In this document: positions 18,305 to 26,291 of the stretch, in pieces | Layout: each line of letters opens with the position of its first letter | Position numbering within the stretch: the first letter of the stretch is position 1 | Made by a program: the position numbers and the translations under genes | Assembly (NCBI GenBank): GCA_020845575.1 | Contig: JADLFL010000035.1 | Location: 62,001 to 126,000, forward strand | Direction: 5' to 3' | Source of the DNA: Acidobacteriota bacterium | GTDB lineage: Bacteria; Acidobacteriota; Vicinamibacteria; Vicinamibacterales; Vicinamibacteraceae | Length of the DNA: 64,000 nucleotides | Notes under the pieces: generated by a model | What the model was told of the DNA's origin: nothing | The model's database searches: none | The model's input: the letters and a program-made list of their open reading frames with translations, nothing else

Positions 18305-18714
18305 CCATCGGGCAGGCCTCGCAGGCGTCCGGCGTCTCGGCCAAGATGATCCGGTACTACGAACAGACAGGTCTCATTCCGCGAGCCGAGCGCCGGGAGT
18401 CGGGCTATCGGGACTACACCACGGCGGACGTCCACAGGCTCCGCTTCATCAGGCGCGCGCGCGACCTCGGTTTCTCCGTGGCCGAGATCAACGACCTGCT
18501 GAGCCTCTGGCGCGACACGTCGCGCCAGAGCGCCGACGTGAAGCGCATCGCCATGACGCACATCGCGGAGCTCCGCGAGCGTATCGACAGACTGAATCAG
18601 ATGGTGGGCGCGCTCGAGACGCTGACGGCGTGCTGCGCCGGCGACGAGCGCCCCGAGTGTCCCATCCTGGCAGACCTGGAAGACCTGTCGGACGACAGTG
18701 TCGTCGTCCGATAG
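18301..18714 (+). CDS. cueR: Copper-responsive MerR-family activator
   Basis: A 137-residue regulator. The N-terminal helix-turn-helix is [20 protein letters not shown]. The metal site matches E. coli CueR residue for residue: Cys112 and Cys120 in [10 protein letters not shown], and Ser77, which selects monovalent ions (Cu+, Ag+, Au+). The ATG overlaps the copA stop, so both are made from the operator at 15875-15905. Confidence 0.95.
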   Translation: MTIGQASQASGVSAKMIRYYEQTGLIPRAERRESGYRDYTTADVHRLRFIRRARDLGFSVAEINDLLSLWRDTSRQSADVKRIAMTHIAELRERIDRLNQMVGALETLTACCAGDERPECPILADLEDLSDDSVVVR

Positions 18715-18785
18715 GCATTGGCCCGTGGGCCATGGACAGCGTTCAGCCCTGCCGGCCAGGCGAGTTCCGTCGGCGGGCACGAGTC

Positions 18786-19775
18786 TCAGCGACGGCCGTG
18801 CCCTGGGCCGTTGTCGCGTCTGTCGTGGCCGCGGCCGGGGCTGTCGCGACGGCCATGCTTCATGTCGCGATGACTCACCCACAGGTCGTTCGCGCCGAAC
18901 CCGCCCGGACGGTTCGAGTAGAAGTACACGTCCTCGGCGTCCTCGCTCAGCGCGGGTGCGCCGTCGTTGAAGGCGCCGTTCATCGCGCCGGCGGGCTCCG
19001 GTTCCGACCACGGCGCGTGCGTGTTGGGACGCGTGGACACCCAGAGGTCGAGCGTCACGTTGCCGTTCACGTCCAGCAGGCTCCCGGGCCGCGTCGAGGT
19101 GAAGAGCATCTCCAGGCCGTCGCGCCGAATGGCGGTCCGCGTATCCCGCGCGGGTGAGTTCAGCTCCGCGACGTTGTACGCCGGTCCGAACGACCCGTCG
19201 CGGTTCATCTCGCTGGCCCATATGTCGAAGTCGCCGAACCCGCCCGGACGGTTCTGGCTCGTGAAGTACAGCGTCACCCTGCCGCGTCGATCTTCGAACC
19301 ACGTCGGACCATCGTCGAATCCGCTGAAGTTGACGTCGCAGCCGAGGTTCACGGCCGGTCCCCATCCGAAGTCGTCGCGCGTGTTCCTCCGCAGCGACAC
19401 CCAGATATCCCGGCCGCCACATCCACCCGAGCGCTCGCTGCCGAACACGAGCGCGTGCCCGTCGGCCGCGAGGGTCGGCGCGAACTCGGCCGTGTTCGTG
19501 TTGATCGTCGCCGGGAGTGGCACCGGGGTACTCCACGCCGCACCAACGCGACGGCGGCGAGCGACCCAGATGTCGGTGCCGCCAGCCCCGCCCGGGCGAT
19601 CGCTCACGAAGTAAAGCGAGAGGTTGTCGTTCGAGATGGCCGGATGCTGGTCGTTGAACGCCGAGTTGATCGCCGGTCCGAGGTTCTCGGCCTCCGACCA
19701 GTCCGAAAGCCGGTGGGCACTCGTGGACACGACGAGGGCCGCCGCGATGCCGGCGGCTGCAACAACTGTGCGCAT
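18786..19775 (-). CDS. Secreted PD40/TolB-like beta-propeller protein
   Basis: A 329-residue protein with a signal peptide (MRTVVAAAGIAAALVVSTSA). It contains at least five WD40-like PD40 repeats recognisable by SDRPGGAGGTDIWV, SERSGGCGGRDIWVS, SQNRPGGFGDFDIWAS, STRPGSLLDV and SNRPGGFGANDLWVS. Such propellers act as periplasmic or surface scaffolds. The tail is rich in His, Arg, Asp and Gly. Function is not known. Confidence 0.85.
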   Translation of the reverse strand: MRTVVAAAGIAAALVVSTSAHRLSDWSEAENLGPAINSAFNDQHPAISNDNLSLYFVSDRPGGAGGTDIWVARRRRVGAAWSTPVPLPATINTNTAEFAPTLAADGHALVFGSERSGGCGGRDIWVSLRRNTRDDFGWGPAVNLGCDVNFSGFDDGPTWFEDRRGRVTLYFTSQNRPGGFGDFDIWASEMNRDGSFGPAYNVAELNSPARDTRTAIRRDGLEMLFTSTRPGSLLDVNGNVTLDLWVSTRPNTHAPWSEPEPAGAMNGAFNDGAPALSEDAEDVYFYSNRPGGFGANDLWVSHRDMKHGRRDSPGRGHDRRDNGPGHGRR

Positions 19776-19877
19776 GATGGGCTCCTCCTTGCGCGCTGAC
19801 GCAGATGCGCGCCAGGACGTCTGCCGGATTAGGCGAGGAAGCCGTCGAAAGTGCCGCAGCAGGCGCCCACGGCCTGT

Positions 19878-22736
19878 TCAGCGCTGGAAGAAGACGATGT
19901 CACTCGACTGCTGGCTGCGACCGACCAGCAGGGTCCGGCCGTCAGGCGTCCATGTCGCGCCGCGAAGACGAACACCGATCGGAAACGCACCGACACTCCG
20001 CGGTGGCGCCACGCCGGACGGATCGAGGATCCACACGGCCGATGGCGTCGATCCAGGTTCGATCAACGCCGCCAGGCTGCGTGCATCCGGCGACCAGGCG
20101 AGGAAGCCGTTGGAGAGGTTGGGACTCTCGGTGAGCCCGGGGTGCTGCGGCTCGCCGCGACGATTCACGAACGCCACACGCGACGAGTTGGGCTGCCCTG
20201 CTTCCGGGCGGCGTGCCTCGATGTAGGCGATCAGGTCGGCGGAGGGATGCCACACGGGAGCCCGCGCCGGACCAGGTGTCGCCAGCCGTCGCACGGTCGA
20301 CGTCTCGACTTCCACCACCCACAGGCCCGGTGCGTCAGCGATCGGTGTCGTGTAGACCAGCTCCTGCCCATCCGGCGACCACGACGGGACGTCCACCACG
20401 AGTGCGTGTACGAGCAGGCGCGGAACGCCACCATCGGCGTTCATCACCCACAGGCCTCGTCGTCCGCCACGGTCGGACACGAAGGCAGTCCGGCGTCCGT
20501 CGGGCGAGATCGTGGCCTGCTCGTCCAGCGAATCGCCCGTGGTCAACCGACGCGGACGCTGGCCATCGGGCTCCGCTGACCAGAGCTGCCGGTTGCCGCT
20601 GCGTATCGAGCTGAACACGAGCCGATCATTCTGCGGCGAGAGCACGGGATCCAGGTCACCACTCGATCCGTCGGTGATCTCGCGGCTGGCGCCCCCGGCA
20701 TGCGGGTCCGTATCGATCGCGACGATCGACTGTCGCAGCTCGACGATCGACGCCACGGCGTCGCCGGTTCCGGCCGACACCGCGAGGTCCTGGTACTCGC
20801 CGACGCCCGAGGTGACCTGCCGAGGCGTGGCGTCGGCACGCAGCGGCTTCCACCACAATCCGAGCTCCGCGGTGAACGGGTTCGCGGCGTACAGGAGCCC
20901 TCGCCCATCGTTGGTCGGGATGGGGAAGATGGCGCGCCGAGCCGTGGCCACCACGGTTTCCACGGGTCCGCCATCTGCCGACACCCGGTGGATCTCGACG
21001 GGCTCCGCGTTGGAGGTCTGCGGCGTCTGGATGAAGTACAGCGATCGCCCGTCCGGCGACCATGACGGCCAGTGCATGTGCATGCCGCGCGCCGCCACGA
21101 CAGGTCGCTCGTTGGTGCCGTCGGCATCGGCCACGAAGAGCGCGTCGCCAGCCGATGCGCCAGCACGCACGTACACGATGCGCCGGCCATCGGGCGACCA
21201 CCGCAGTGCCCGGCCGCGCTCGACAAGCTTGGTCGCCGTGCCGCCGAGCGGGGCGGGAATCGTCCACGCATCGAACAGATTCGACGGCGTGCCTGGCCTG
21301 CTGCCGGCGTCGAAGGCGATGCGCGTACCGTCGGGAGAGATCGCGAGCCCGCCGATGTCGATGCGCGTCGGCATCTGCAATCCGCTGTCAGCCGTGAGGT
21401 TGGTGGCATCGCCGCCGCTCACGTATCGAACCCAGATGTCAGTGGGCCCGCGTTCGTTCGAGAGGTAAGCCACCCATTTCCCATCTGGCGAGATGGCCGG
21501 CCCGAACTCCAGCGCAGGACCGCGCGTGAGGCGGATGGCGCTCTTGAAGACGGGCGTCACGTCCTCGCGGCGCGTCGACAGCCAGGCGACGCCTCCGACG
21601 ATGGTGGCTGCCAGCAGCGCGGCCACCGACCACGCGACACGTGGCGATCGCCGGTCCACGGCCGGGAGCTGGACGTCCTGCGCGAGCGACGCCGCCGCTT
21701 CACCGCCCGGGTCGCCGAACGCATCGCCGATGTCTCGCAGGCGCGCCCGGGTGTCCTTTTCGAGGCATCGCCGTACGAGCCGAAGGAGCTGTGGCGGCGC
21801 GTGCGGCAGCGCATCCCAGTCCGGATCGCGCTCGAGGATCGCGACCACGACGTCCGACATCGTGTCGCCGCGAAAGGGCTGCGCGCCGGTCAGCATCTCG
21901 TACAGCACGCAGCCGAACGCCCAGATGTCCGTGCGTCGATCCACCGGGAGGCCGCGCGCCTGCTCCGGGCTCATGTAGCAGACAGTGCCCACAACGACAC
22001 CCTCGCCCGTCTGCTGACTCGCCGGCATGTCCGCGGGTACCGATCCGAACGGCGCATCGTCCTTCTCGATGGCTTTCGCCAGCCCGAAGTCCAGCACCTT
22101 GACCTGGCCTTCCGGCGTGATCGTGATGTTGGCGGGCTTGAAGTCGCGATGCACGATGCCCCGGCCGTGCGCAGCATCGAGCGCCTCGACCAGCTGACGC
22201 GCGATCGCGACGATCTCGGGCATCGTCAGCCGCGGCGGCCGCTTCAGCCGCTCGGCGAGCGTCTCGCCGTCCACCAGTTCCAGCACCAGGCCGCGGCGGC
22301 CGTCGCCCTCGACCACACCATGGATGGCGGCGATGTTGGGATGATTCAGTGAGGCGAGCACGCGCGCCTCGCGCTCGAAGCGCGCGCGGCGATTGGGATC
22401 GGCGGCGAAGGCCGCGGGCAGGATCTTGATCGCGGCATCCCGCGCGAGCGCCTCGTCGTGCGCGCGATACACCTCGCCCATGCCGCCTTCGCCGATGAGC
22501 GCCTCCAGCCGATAGGCGCCCAGGCGCGCCCCCGTTGCGCGCCCGGGGACCAGTGTCGAGACGAGCCGACTGACAACGGAGGCGTCGGCCTGTTGCGAGA
22601 GCAGCGACTCCACCTCGCGACGCAGGTCGGGATCCTGCTCGCATCGAGCGGCGAGCACGGCGTCGCGTGCGTCGGCTTCCACGTCGAGCACGGCAGCGTA
22701 CAGCTCGGAAATCTCGGCCCAGCGCTGCGGCGTCAC
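19878..22736 (-). CDS. Membrane Ser/Thr protein kinase with C-terminal PD40 propeller
   Basis: A Hanks-type kinase of about 950 residues. The kinase domain (about 75-340) has GEGGMGEVY, the catalytic loop HRDFKPAN (with Phe-Lys as in some bacterial kinases) and DFG in VKVLDFGLAK. One membrane helix (VAALLAATIVGGVAWL) follows, then a large extracytoplasmic TolB-like propeller with many SPDG repeats. I choose the GTG at 22736, which overlaps the sigma-factor stop by four bases (GTGA); an ATG at 22766 is possible. The ECF-kinase pairing is typical of Acidobacteria. Confidence 0.9.
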   Translation of the reverse strand: MTPQRWAEISELYAAVLDVEADARDAVLAARCEQDPDLRREVESLLSQQADASVVSRLVSTLVPGRATGARLGAYRLEALIGEGGMGEVYRAHDEALARDAAIKILPAAFAADPNRRARFEREARVLASLNHPNIAAIHGVVEGDGRRGLVLELVDGETLAERLKRPPRLTMPEIVAIARQLVEALDAAHGRGIVHRDFKPANITITPEGQVKVLDFGLAKAIEKDDAPFGSVPADMPASQQTGEGVVVGTVCYMSPEQARGLPVDRRTDIWAFGCVLYEMLTGAQPFRGDTMSDVVVAILERDPDWDALPHAPPQLLRLVRRCLEKDTRARLRDIGDAFGDPGGEAAASLAQDVQLPAVDRRSPRVAWSVAALLAATIVGGVAWLSTRREDVTPVFKSAIRLTRGPALEFGPAISPDGKWVAYLSNERGPTDIWVRYVSGGDATNLTADSGLQMPTRIDIGGLAISPDGTRIAFDAGSRPGTPSNLFDAWTIPAPLGGTATKLVERGRALRWSPDGRRIVYVRAGASAGDALFVADADGTNERPVVAARGMHMHWPSWSPDGRSLYFIQTPQTSNAEPVEIHRVSADGGPVETVVATARRAIFPIPTNDGRGLLYAANPFTAELGLWWKPLRADATPRQVTSGVGEYQDLAVSAGTGDAVASIVELRQSIVAIDTDPHAGGASREITDGSSGDLDPVLSPQNDRLVFSSIRSGNRQLWSAEPDGQRPRRLTTGDSLDEQATISPDGRRTAFVSDRGGRRGLWVMNADGGVPRLLVHALVVDVPSWSPDGQELVYTTPIADAPGLWVVEVETSTVRRLATPGPARAPVWHPSADLIAYIEARRPEAGQPNSSRVAFVNRRGEPQHPGLTESPNLSNGFLAWSPDARSLAALIEPGSTPSAVWILDPSGVAPPRSVGAFPIGVRLRGATWTPDGRTLLVGRSQQSSDIVFFQR

Positions 22737-23305
22737 GACACGCCCTTCAGTTCCCGGGCGAGCCATGCTCGCGCGAGGTTCCAGTCACGCGTGATGGTGT
22801 CGGGCGAGACATCGAGGGCCGACGCCGTTTCGTCGAGCGTGAGTCCGCCGAAGAATCGCAGCTCGACGACCGTGGCGCGGCGTGGATCCAGCGCGGCGAG
22901 GCGATCGAGCACCTCGTTGAGGGCGAACACGTCGCAGGACGGCTGCTCGGTCGCGAAGGCGTCATCATCGAGCGTCACGCGGGTTGCCCCGCCACCACGC
23001 TTCCGCCCGAGGCGAGCACGAGCGCGTTCGATCAGGACACGACGCATCAGGCGCGCGGCCATGGCCAGGAAGTGCGCGCGGTCCTGCCACTGGATCCGGC
23101 GAAGGCCCACGAGGCGCGTGTAGGTCTCGTTGACCAGGGCCGTGGGCTGGAGCGTGTGATCACGCCGCTCCCGCTTCATATAGATCCGGGCAGTGGCGAG
23201 CAGCTCGCGATGGACCAGCGGGACCAACTGCTCGAGCGCGCCCGGCTCTCCATCGGTCCAGGCACGAAGCAAGGCGGTGACCTGCGCTGGATCGCTCGCA
23301 GCCAT
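22733..23305 (-). CDS. ECF RNA polymerase sigma factor
   Basis: A 190-residue sigma factor of the acidobacterial/planctomycete type (TIGR02999-like). Region 2 includes LQPTALVNETYTRL and AHFLAMAARLMRRVLIERAR; region 4 is VVELRFFGGLTLDETASAL with the helix SPDTITRDWNLARAWL. Start is ATG 23305; homology does not extend above it although the frame is open. It is coupled to the downstream kinase. No anti-sigma factor gene is seen, so the kinase may control it. Confidence 0.9.
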   Translation of the reverse strand: MAASDPAQVTALLRAWTDGEPGALEQLVPLVHRELLATARIYMKRERRDHTLQPTALVNETYTRLVGLRRIQWQDRAHFLAMAARLMRRVLIERARARLGRKRGGGATRVTLDDDAFATEQPSCDVFALNEVLDRLAALDPRRATVVELRFFGGLTLDETASALDVSPDTITRDWNLARAWLARELKGVS

Positions 23306-23350
23306 GCGTTTCGAAAATGGGGTTGGGCACCTAGGATACACCCGCCCTGC

Positions 23351-23502
23351 GTGCGGCGAGTCCTCGAAGCGCGCGGTGTCAGCATCAGTGCGCTCTTCTC
23401 CGGCACGAGCGGCACGGGCAAGACGATGGCCGCGGAGGTGCTCGCGGTGGAACGCGGCCTGGATTCGTACCAAGTCGACCTCTCTTCGGTCGTCAGCCGC
23501 CA
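23351..23502 (+). pseudogene. Fragment of an AAA+ ATPase (Walker A region)
   Basis: About 50 codons read VRRVLEARGVSISALFSGTS and then GTGKTMAAEVLA, followed by YQVDLSSVVS. This matches the Walker A region of FtsH/COG0464-type AAA ATPases, where the usual continuation is a Sensor/Walker B block. Here homology stops abruptly near 23502. No start codon with a ribosome site and no downstream domain is present. It marks the left edge of the decayed mobile region. Confidence 0.5.
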
Positions 23503-23520
23503 CTTCAGATCCGGCGTCCG

Positions 23521-23739
23521 AACGCCTTCTTCCACCGCTTCTTCGGCATCGCCCGGGCGTCGGTCAAAGAGCATCTCGGAGAACTCGGCCTCCCGGCCAC
23601 GCGTGGCGGGCGCGACGACATGCTCGCGGTGGCGGCGACGAGGCGCCGCCGCTCCGACTGGAAGTCGCCGACGGCGTGGGAGATGCGCGCAACGTCCCGT
23701 CGTGTCAACAACAGGCGATGCCGGCACGGTGTACCTGTG
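23521..23739 (+). other. Unidentified remnant
   Basis: One frame reads NAFFHRFFGIARASVKEHLG and then GRDDMLAVAATRRRRSDWK. It has coding-like composition but no start, and I cannot assign a family. It sits between two recognisable gene fragments and is probably debris of a third gene. Confidence 0.25.
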
Positions 23740-24031
23740 CCAACCAGAGGAGGTCAGTTCCGCCTACGCCGAGGTGATGCTCTGGGTGCAGCGCAGCACG
23801 CAGTACTTCGACCGCGCGAAGGCCAAGTTCACCACCGAGGCCGATGGCTGGCTCGTCGCCTACTCGATGGTCCACGGCACTACCGTCGTGACGAACGAAC
23901 AGCCGCGTCCGGAGTCGCGGAACCGTGTTCTGCTTCCCGACGTCTGCGCGCAGTTCGAAGTACCGTCGAAGGATACCTTCTCAGTGTTGCGGGAGCTGGC
24001 GGTTCGGTTCGCGCTCTCGGGGACGGAGTGA
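23740..24031 (+). pseudogene. C-terminal fragment of a DUF4411 (PIN-like) protein
   Basis: The frame contains STQYFDRAKAKFTTEADGWL, YSMVHGTTVVTNEQ, NRVLLPDVCAQFEV and DTFSVLRELAVRF, the conserved second half of DUF4411 proteins, small PIN-like nucleases often paired with XRE/ImmA antitoxins. The N-terminal half with the first active-site Asp is missing. It is probably a dead toxin gene left by a lost toxin-antitoxin cassette. Confidence 0.55.
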
Positions 24032-24103
24032 GCAGGTCCGTGACAGGATGGCCCGCCCTTCCGGCCGAGGACGTCCCACTGGCCCGCGTCGGCTCTCCAG
24101 CGG

Positions 24104-24538
24104 CTATGCAAATGGGTCTCGAACGTCGAGCGTCTCGAACTTCCGGAAGTCGCGATCGTTCGAGTAGAGCGTCCGGACACCGTTCTGAAACAGGATGGCC
24201 GCTACGTGCGCGTCTGGCACGAGGTTTCCACGGACGACTGTGTCGGCCGTGACGTGCCGGTAGGCGTCCATGAAGCCGTCCTGCTCGGACACCACCCGCG
24301 TCTGGGGCAACGCCAGGAGGGACCTGACGTTGGCCAGCGCTTCCTCTGGCGTGAGGGGCGTCGCAAAGATGCTCGGGTGCGTGGCGATGCGCAGGTAGGC
24401 CATGAGCGTCGGCCAGGTCAGGCAGAGCACTTCCGGTTTCGCTGCACACGACTCCAGGAGCTTGCGGGCCGCCTCGTGCCGCTCGCTCGATCGATCGGAC
24501 GCGAACAGGAGCACGTTCGCGTCGAGTGAATAGCTCAT
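24104..24538 (-). CDS. vapC: VapC-like PIN-domain toxin
   Basis: A 144-residue PIN ribonuclease. The first acidic residue is in MSYSLDANVLLFASD, the Glu region in PEVLCLTWPTLMAYLRI, and the last acidic cluster in LVPDAHVAAIL and LYSNDRDFRKF. VapC toxins cut tRNA or rRNA and are held by VapB. The start overlaps the antitoxin stop by four bases. It lies in a stretch crowded with broken toxin-antitoxin genes but itself appears intact. Confidence 0.9.
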   Translation of the reverse strand: MSYSLDANVLLFASDRSSERHEAARKLLESCAAKPEVLCLTWPTLMAYLRIATHPSIFATPLTPEEALANVRSLLALPQTRVVSEQDGFMDAYRHVTADTVVRGNLVPDAHVAAILFQNGVRTLYSNDRDFRKFETLDVRDPFA

Positions 24539-24771
24539 GACCGGTCGCCGTCGAGCGCGGCGTACACGGCGTCCTTATCCGAGAGATCGACCAGTGCCTT
24601 CATTGGGCGCGAGGTCCAACGAAACGCCGGGCGTTCACGTCCCGTGCGACGCCGGGCCAGCGCATCGGCCAGCAGCTCCGAGACGACAGCACCCATGGAG
24701 CGGCCTTCCTTCTCGTGGATCGTCTTGACCTCTCGGAGGATCGGATCGTCGATGTCGACCGTCGTTCGCAT
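24535..24771 (-). CDS. vapB: VapB-like ribbon-helix-helix antitoxin
   Basis: A 78-residue antitoxin from ATG 24771. MRTTVDIDDPILREVKTIHE and GAVVSELLADALARR form a ribbon-helix-helix DNA-binding domain; the C-terminal part (FRWTSRPMKALVDLSDKDAV) should wrap the toxin. An ATG 27 bases upstream adds residues not expected in the family. Upstream, AGATG and CATCT half-sites flank a GATATC-containing core (about 24776-24800), a possible autoregulatory operator. Confidence 0.85.
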   Translation of the reverse strand: MRTTVDIDDPILREVKTIHEKEGRSMGAVVSELLADALARRRTGRERPAFRWTSRPMKALVDLSDKDAVYAALDGDRS

Positions 24772-24812
24772 GATGCTAGATGATATCGCATTGGACATCT
24801 GATGTTTCCATC

Positions 24813-25255
24813 CTGCAACTGCAGCAGCACATCGGCGTCCGGGCGAGGATCGATCGCGCCTACGAAGACCGCCTCGCAGGTCGCATCTCCGACGATCTGT
24901 CGCAGTGCAAGTCGCGCGAGTGGGAGCAGGAACTCGCCGACGTCCGCCGTGACACGGCCCTGCACGACACCGCGAGCCACGACTACATGGTCAAAGGCTG
25001 CCAGATTCTGGAACTCGCGCAAACCCTGCGCAGGCTCAATTCCTTACGAAGAATCAGGCCGATCAGGCGAAAGCGGTCAAGATGCTGCTTTCGAACTGCG
25101 CGTTCGATCGCGGAAACCTTTTGTTTTCTTCGGTTAAGCCGTTCGACCTGCTCGCGCGAGGGAACGAAAACGGGGATTGGCTGGGTGTTACGGACGATTT
25201 CCGCAACTACCTCGTCCATGCGGCGTGGGAGCGCGAGTGGCCTCCATCCCTCTGA
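24813..25255 (+). pseudogene. C-terminal remnant of a large serine recombinase, frameshifted
   Basis: The first frame reads QQHIGVRARIDRAYEDRLAG and ASHDYMVKGCQILELAQT, the coiled-coil region of large serine recombinases. From about 25031 a second frame continues KMLLSNCAFDRGN, VKPFDLLARGNENGDWLG to a stop at 25255. The catalytic N-terminal domain is absent. The final residues are encoded by a diverged copy (25178) of the tRNA-Gln-end repeat, so the recombinase gene once ended inside an attachment site. Confidence 0.65.
25178..25195 (+). repeat. Diverged tRNA-Gln-end attachment-like repeat (copy A)
   Basis: TGGCTGGGTGTTACGGA resembles the tRNA 3'-end repeat and is followed by CGATTTCCGCAACTACCTCG, a tail shared with copies at 33256 and 34780. 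It lies at the 3' end of the serine recombinase remnant. Confidence 0.5.
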
Positions 25256-25287
25256 GCGCGCACGGGCAGGCGCATCTTTCGGAATCG

Positions 25288-25587
25288 CTACGCGCTCTGC
25301 GGAAGCGCGCGCACCTTGGGCCGTTGCCCTCGGGCCTTCACGGCGTGCCAGAGATCCCACTTCGCCTGCAGCCGCAGCCAGATCTCGGCGTCCCAGTGCG
25401 TCAAGCCCTCGAGCAGCAACGCGGTATCCGCACTGACGCCGCGCCGCCCTCTGACAATCGCGTTGAGCCGCTGGAACGGGATGTTCATACGGTCCGCAGC
25501 CTCGACCTGCGATACGCCCAATGGCTCCAGGAACTCCTTCAAGAGCATCTCACCGGGGTGGGTCGGCGGACGATGAGTGGGGAGCAT
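25288..25587 (-). CDS. higA: HigA-type antitoxin
   Basis: A 99-residue XRE antitoxin from ATG 25587, ten bases after the toxin stop; an ATG at 25623 would overlap the toxin gene. HPGEMLLKEFLEPLGVSQVE starts the helix-turn-helix, followed by NAIVRGRRGVSADTALLLEG. In HigBA it neutralises HigB and represses the operon. A second, truncated copy of the start of this locus lies at 35190-35327. Confidence 0.9.
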   Translation of the reverse strand: MLPTHRPPTHPGEMLLKEFLEPLGVSQVEAADRMNIPFQRLNAIVRGRRGVSADTALLLEGLTHWDAEIWLRLQAKWDLWHAVKARGQRPKVRALPQSA

Positions 25588-25597
25588 GTCGATCTCC

Positions 25598-25888
25598 TCA
25601 GTGGTAGTCGGTGCAGCGCACATCGAAGGCGTCCGAGCCCTCGAACCGGAAGACGACCCGATACTGGTCGTTCACTCGCACGGCGTGCCGCCCCTTCAAG
25701 GCCCCGGTCAGGGCATGCAACCGGTTGCCGGGAGGCACCTTGAGCTCGTCGAGCTTCGTCACCGCATCGATCTGATCAAGCTTGCGGCGAACGATCGGCC
25801 ATAAGTCCGTCGGGATGCGGCGGGCGGCCTTCGAGTTCACGCCGTTCCAGATGTCCCGGGTCGTGTCGTCGGCCAGCGTCCGGATCAC
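25598..25888 (-). CDS. higB: HigB-type RelE-family toxin
   Basis: A 96-residue ribosome-dependent mRNA interferase. LKVPPGNRLHALTGALKGRH, VRVNDQYRVVFRFEG and the C-terminal CTDYH are family hallmarks. The toxin gene comes first, as usual for HigBA. The pair is the only intact content of the interval between attachment copies at 25178 and 26017. Confidence 0.92.
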   Translation of the reverse strand: MIRTLADDTTRDIWNGVNSKAARRIPTDLWPIVRRKLDQIDAVTKLDELKVPPGNRLHALTGALKGRHAVRVNDQYRVVFRFEGSDAFDVRCTDYH

Positions 25889-25896
25889 CGACTAGC

Positions 25897-25917
25897 ACTA
25901 TAGCACACTTAGTGTGC
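25897..25917 (-). promoter_or_regulatory. higBA operator with overlapping -10
   Basis: GCACAC-TTA-GTGTGC is a perfect dyad at 25903-25917. On the minus strand a TATAGT -10 (25902-25897) abuts it, nine bases before the higB ATG, so bound HigA would cover the promoter and transcripts would have almost no leader. Confidence 0.6.
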
Positions 25918-26016
25918 CAATCACAGGAGCGGATCCCTGAGGCCGGCCGCGACTGGCACGTGGCTCGTCTTCGCCCGGTAGACTTCAGTTGGCTCGCTGC
26001 GATTTAAGGAAAAGCT

Positions 26017-26042
26017 TGGCTGGGAGGCAGGGATTCGAATTC
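26017..26042 (+). repeat. tRNA-Gln-end attachment repeat (copy B)
   Basis: The first 23 bases match the 3' end of the tRNA-Gln gene at 56969-56991 (starts TGGCTGGGAGGCAGGGATTC), in the same orientation; the match ends at GAA, after which this copy reads TTC instead of CCC. It is not a tRNA gene, since only the 3' third is present. It bounds the abiE cassette on the left. Confidence 0.8.
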
Positions 26043-26088
26043 AAGAGGCCTCTTTCCAAGTGGCTGATGGCGCTGGGTTTCCGGTTCC

Positions 26089-26111
26089 AACCGCTTGAGG
26101 CGCAAGCGGTT
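26089..26111 (+). repeat. Conserved hairpin in the right arm of copy B
   Basis: AACCGCTTG-AGGCG-CAAGCGGTT: a perfect 9-bp stem, 47 bases after the attachment repeat. Copies C and F have the same hairpin with a different loop. The flanking about 150 bases (to about 26195) are also shared and contain no convincing gene; the stretch 25918-26291 otherwise holds nothing recognisable. Confidence 0.6.
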
Positions 26112-26291
26112 TCAGTGCTCCGTTTCGTGCACTGTCGTCCACTTGATTCCTCCCGATTCTCCCCCAGGTTTGGCACCATTTGGGCAACGGTCCCCGCTCC
26201 ATCGTCGGCGGCTCGGACTTGCGCGCGCGGGCTGACCCGCCTGATTCAGACAAGCCCAATCATATGCGAATAGATCCGGCATCAACTGTTT

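Noticed and set aside
26017..26042. tRNA-like sequence, also at 28538 and 39503
   Set aside because: Only the 3' third of the tRNA is present with no D or anticodon arm, so these are attachment duplications, not tRNA genes.
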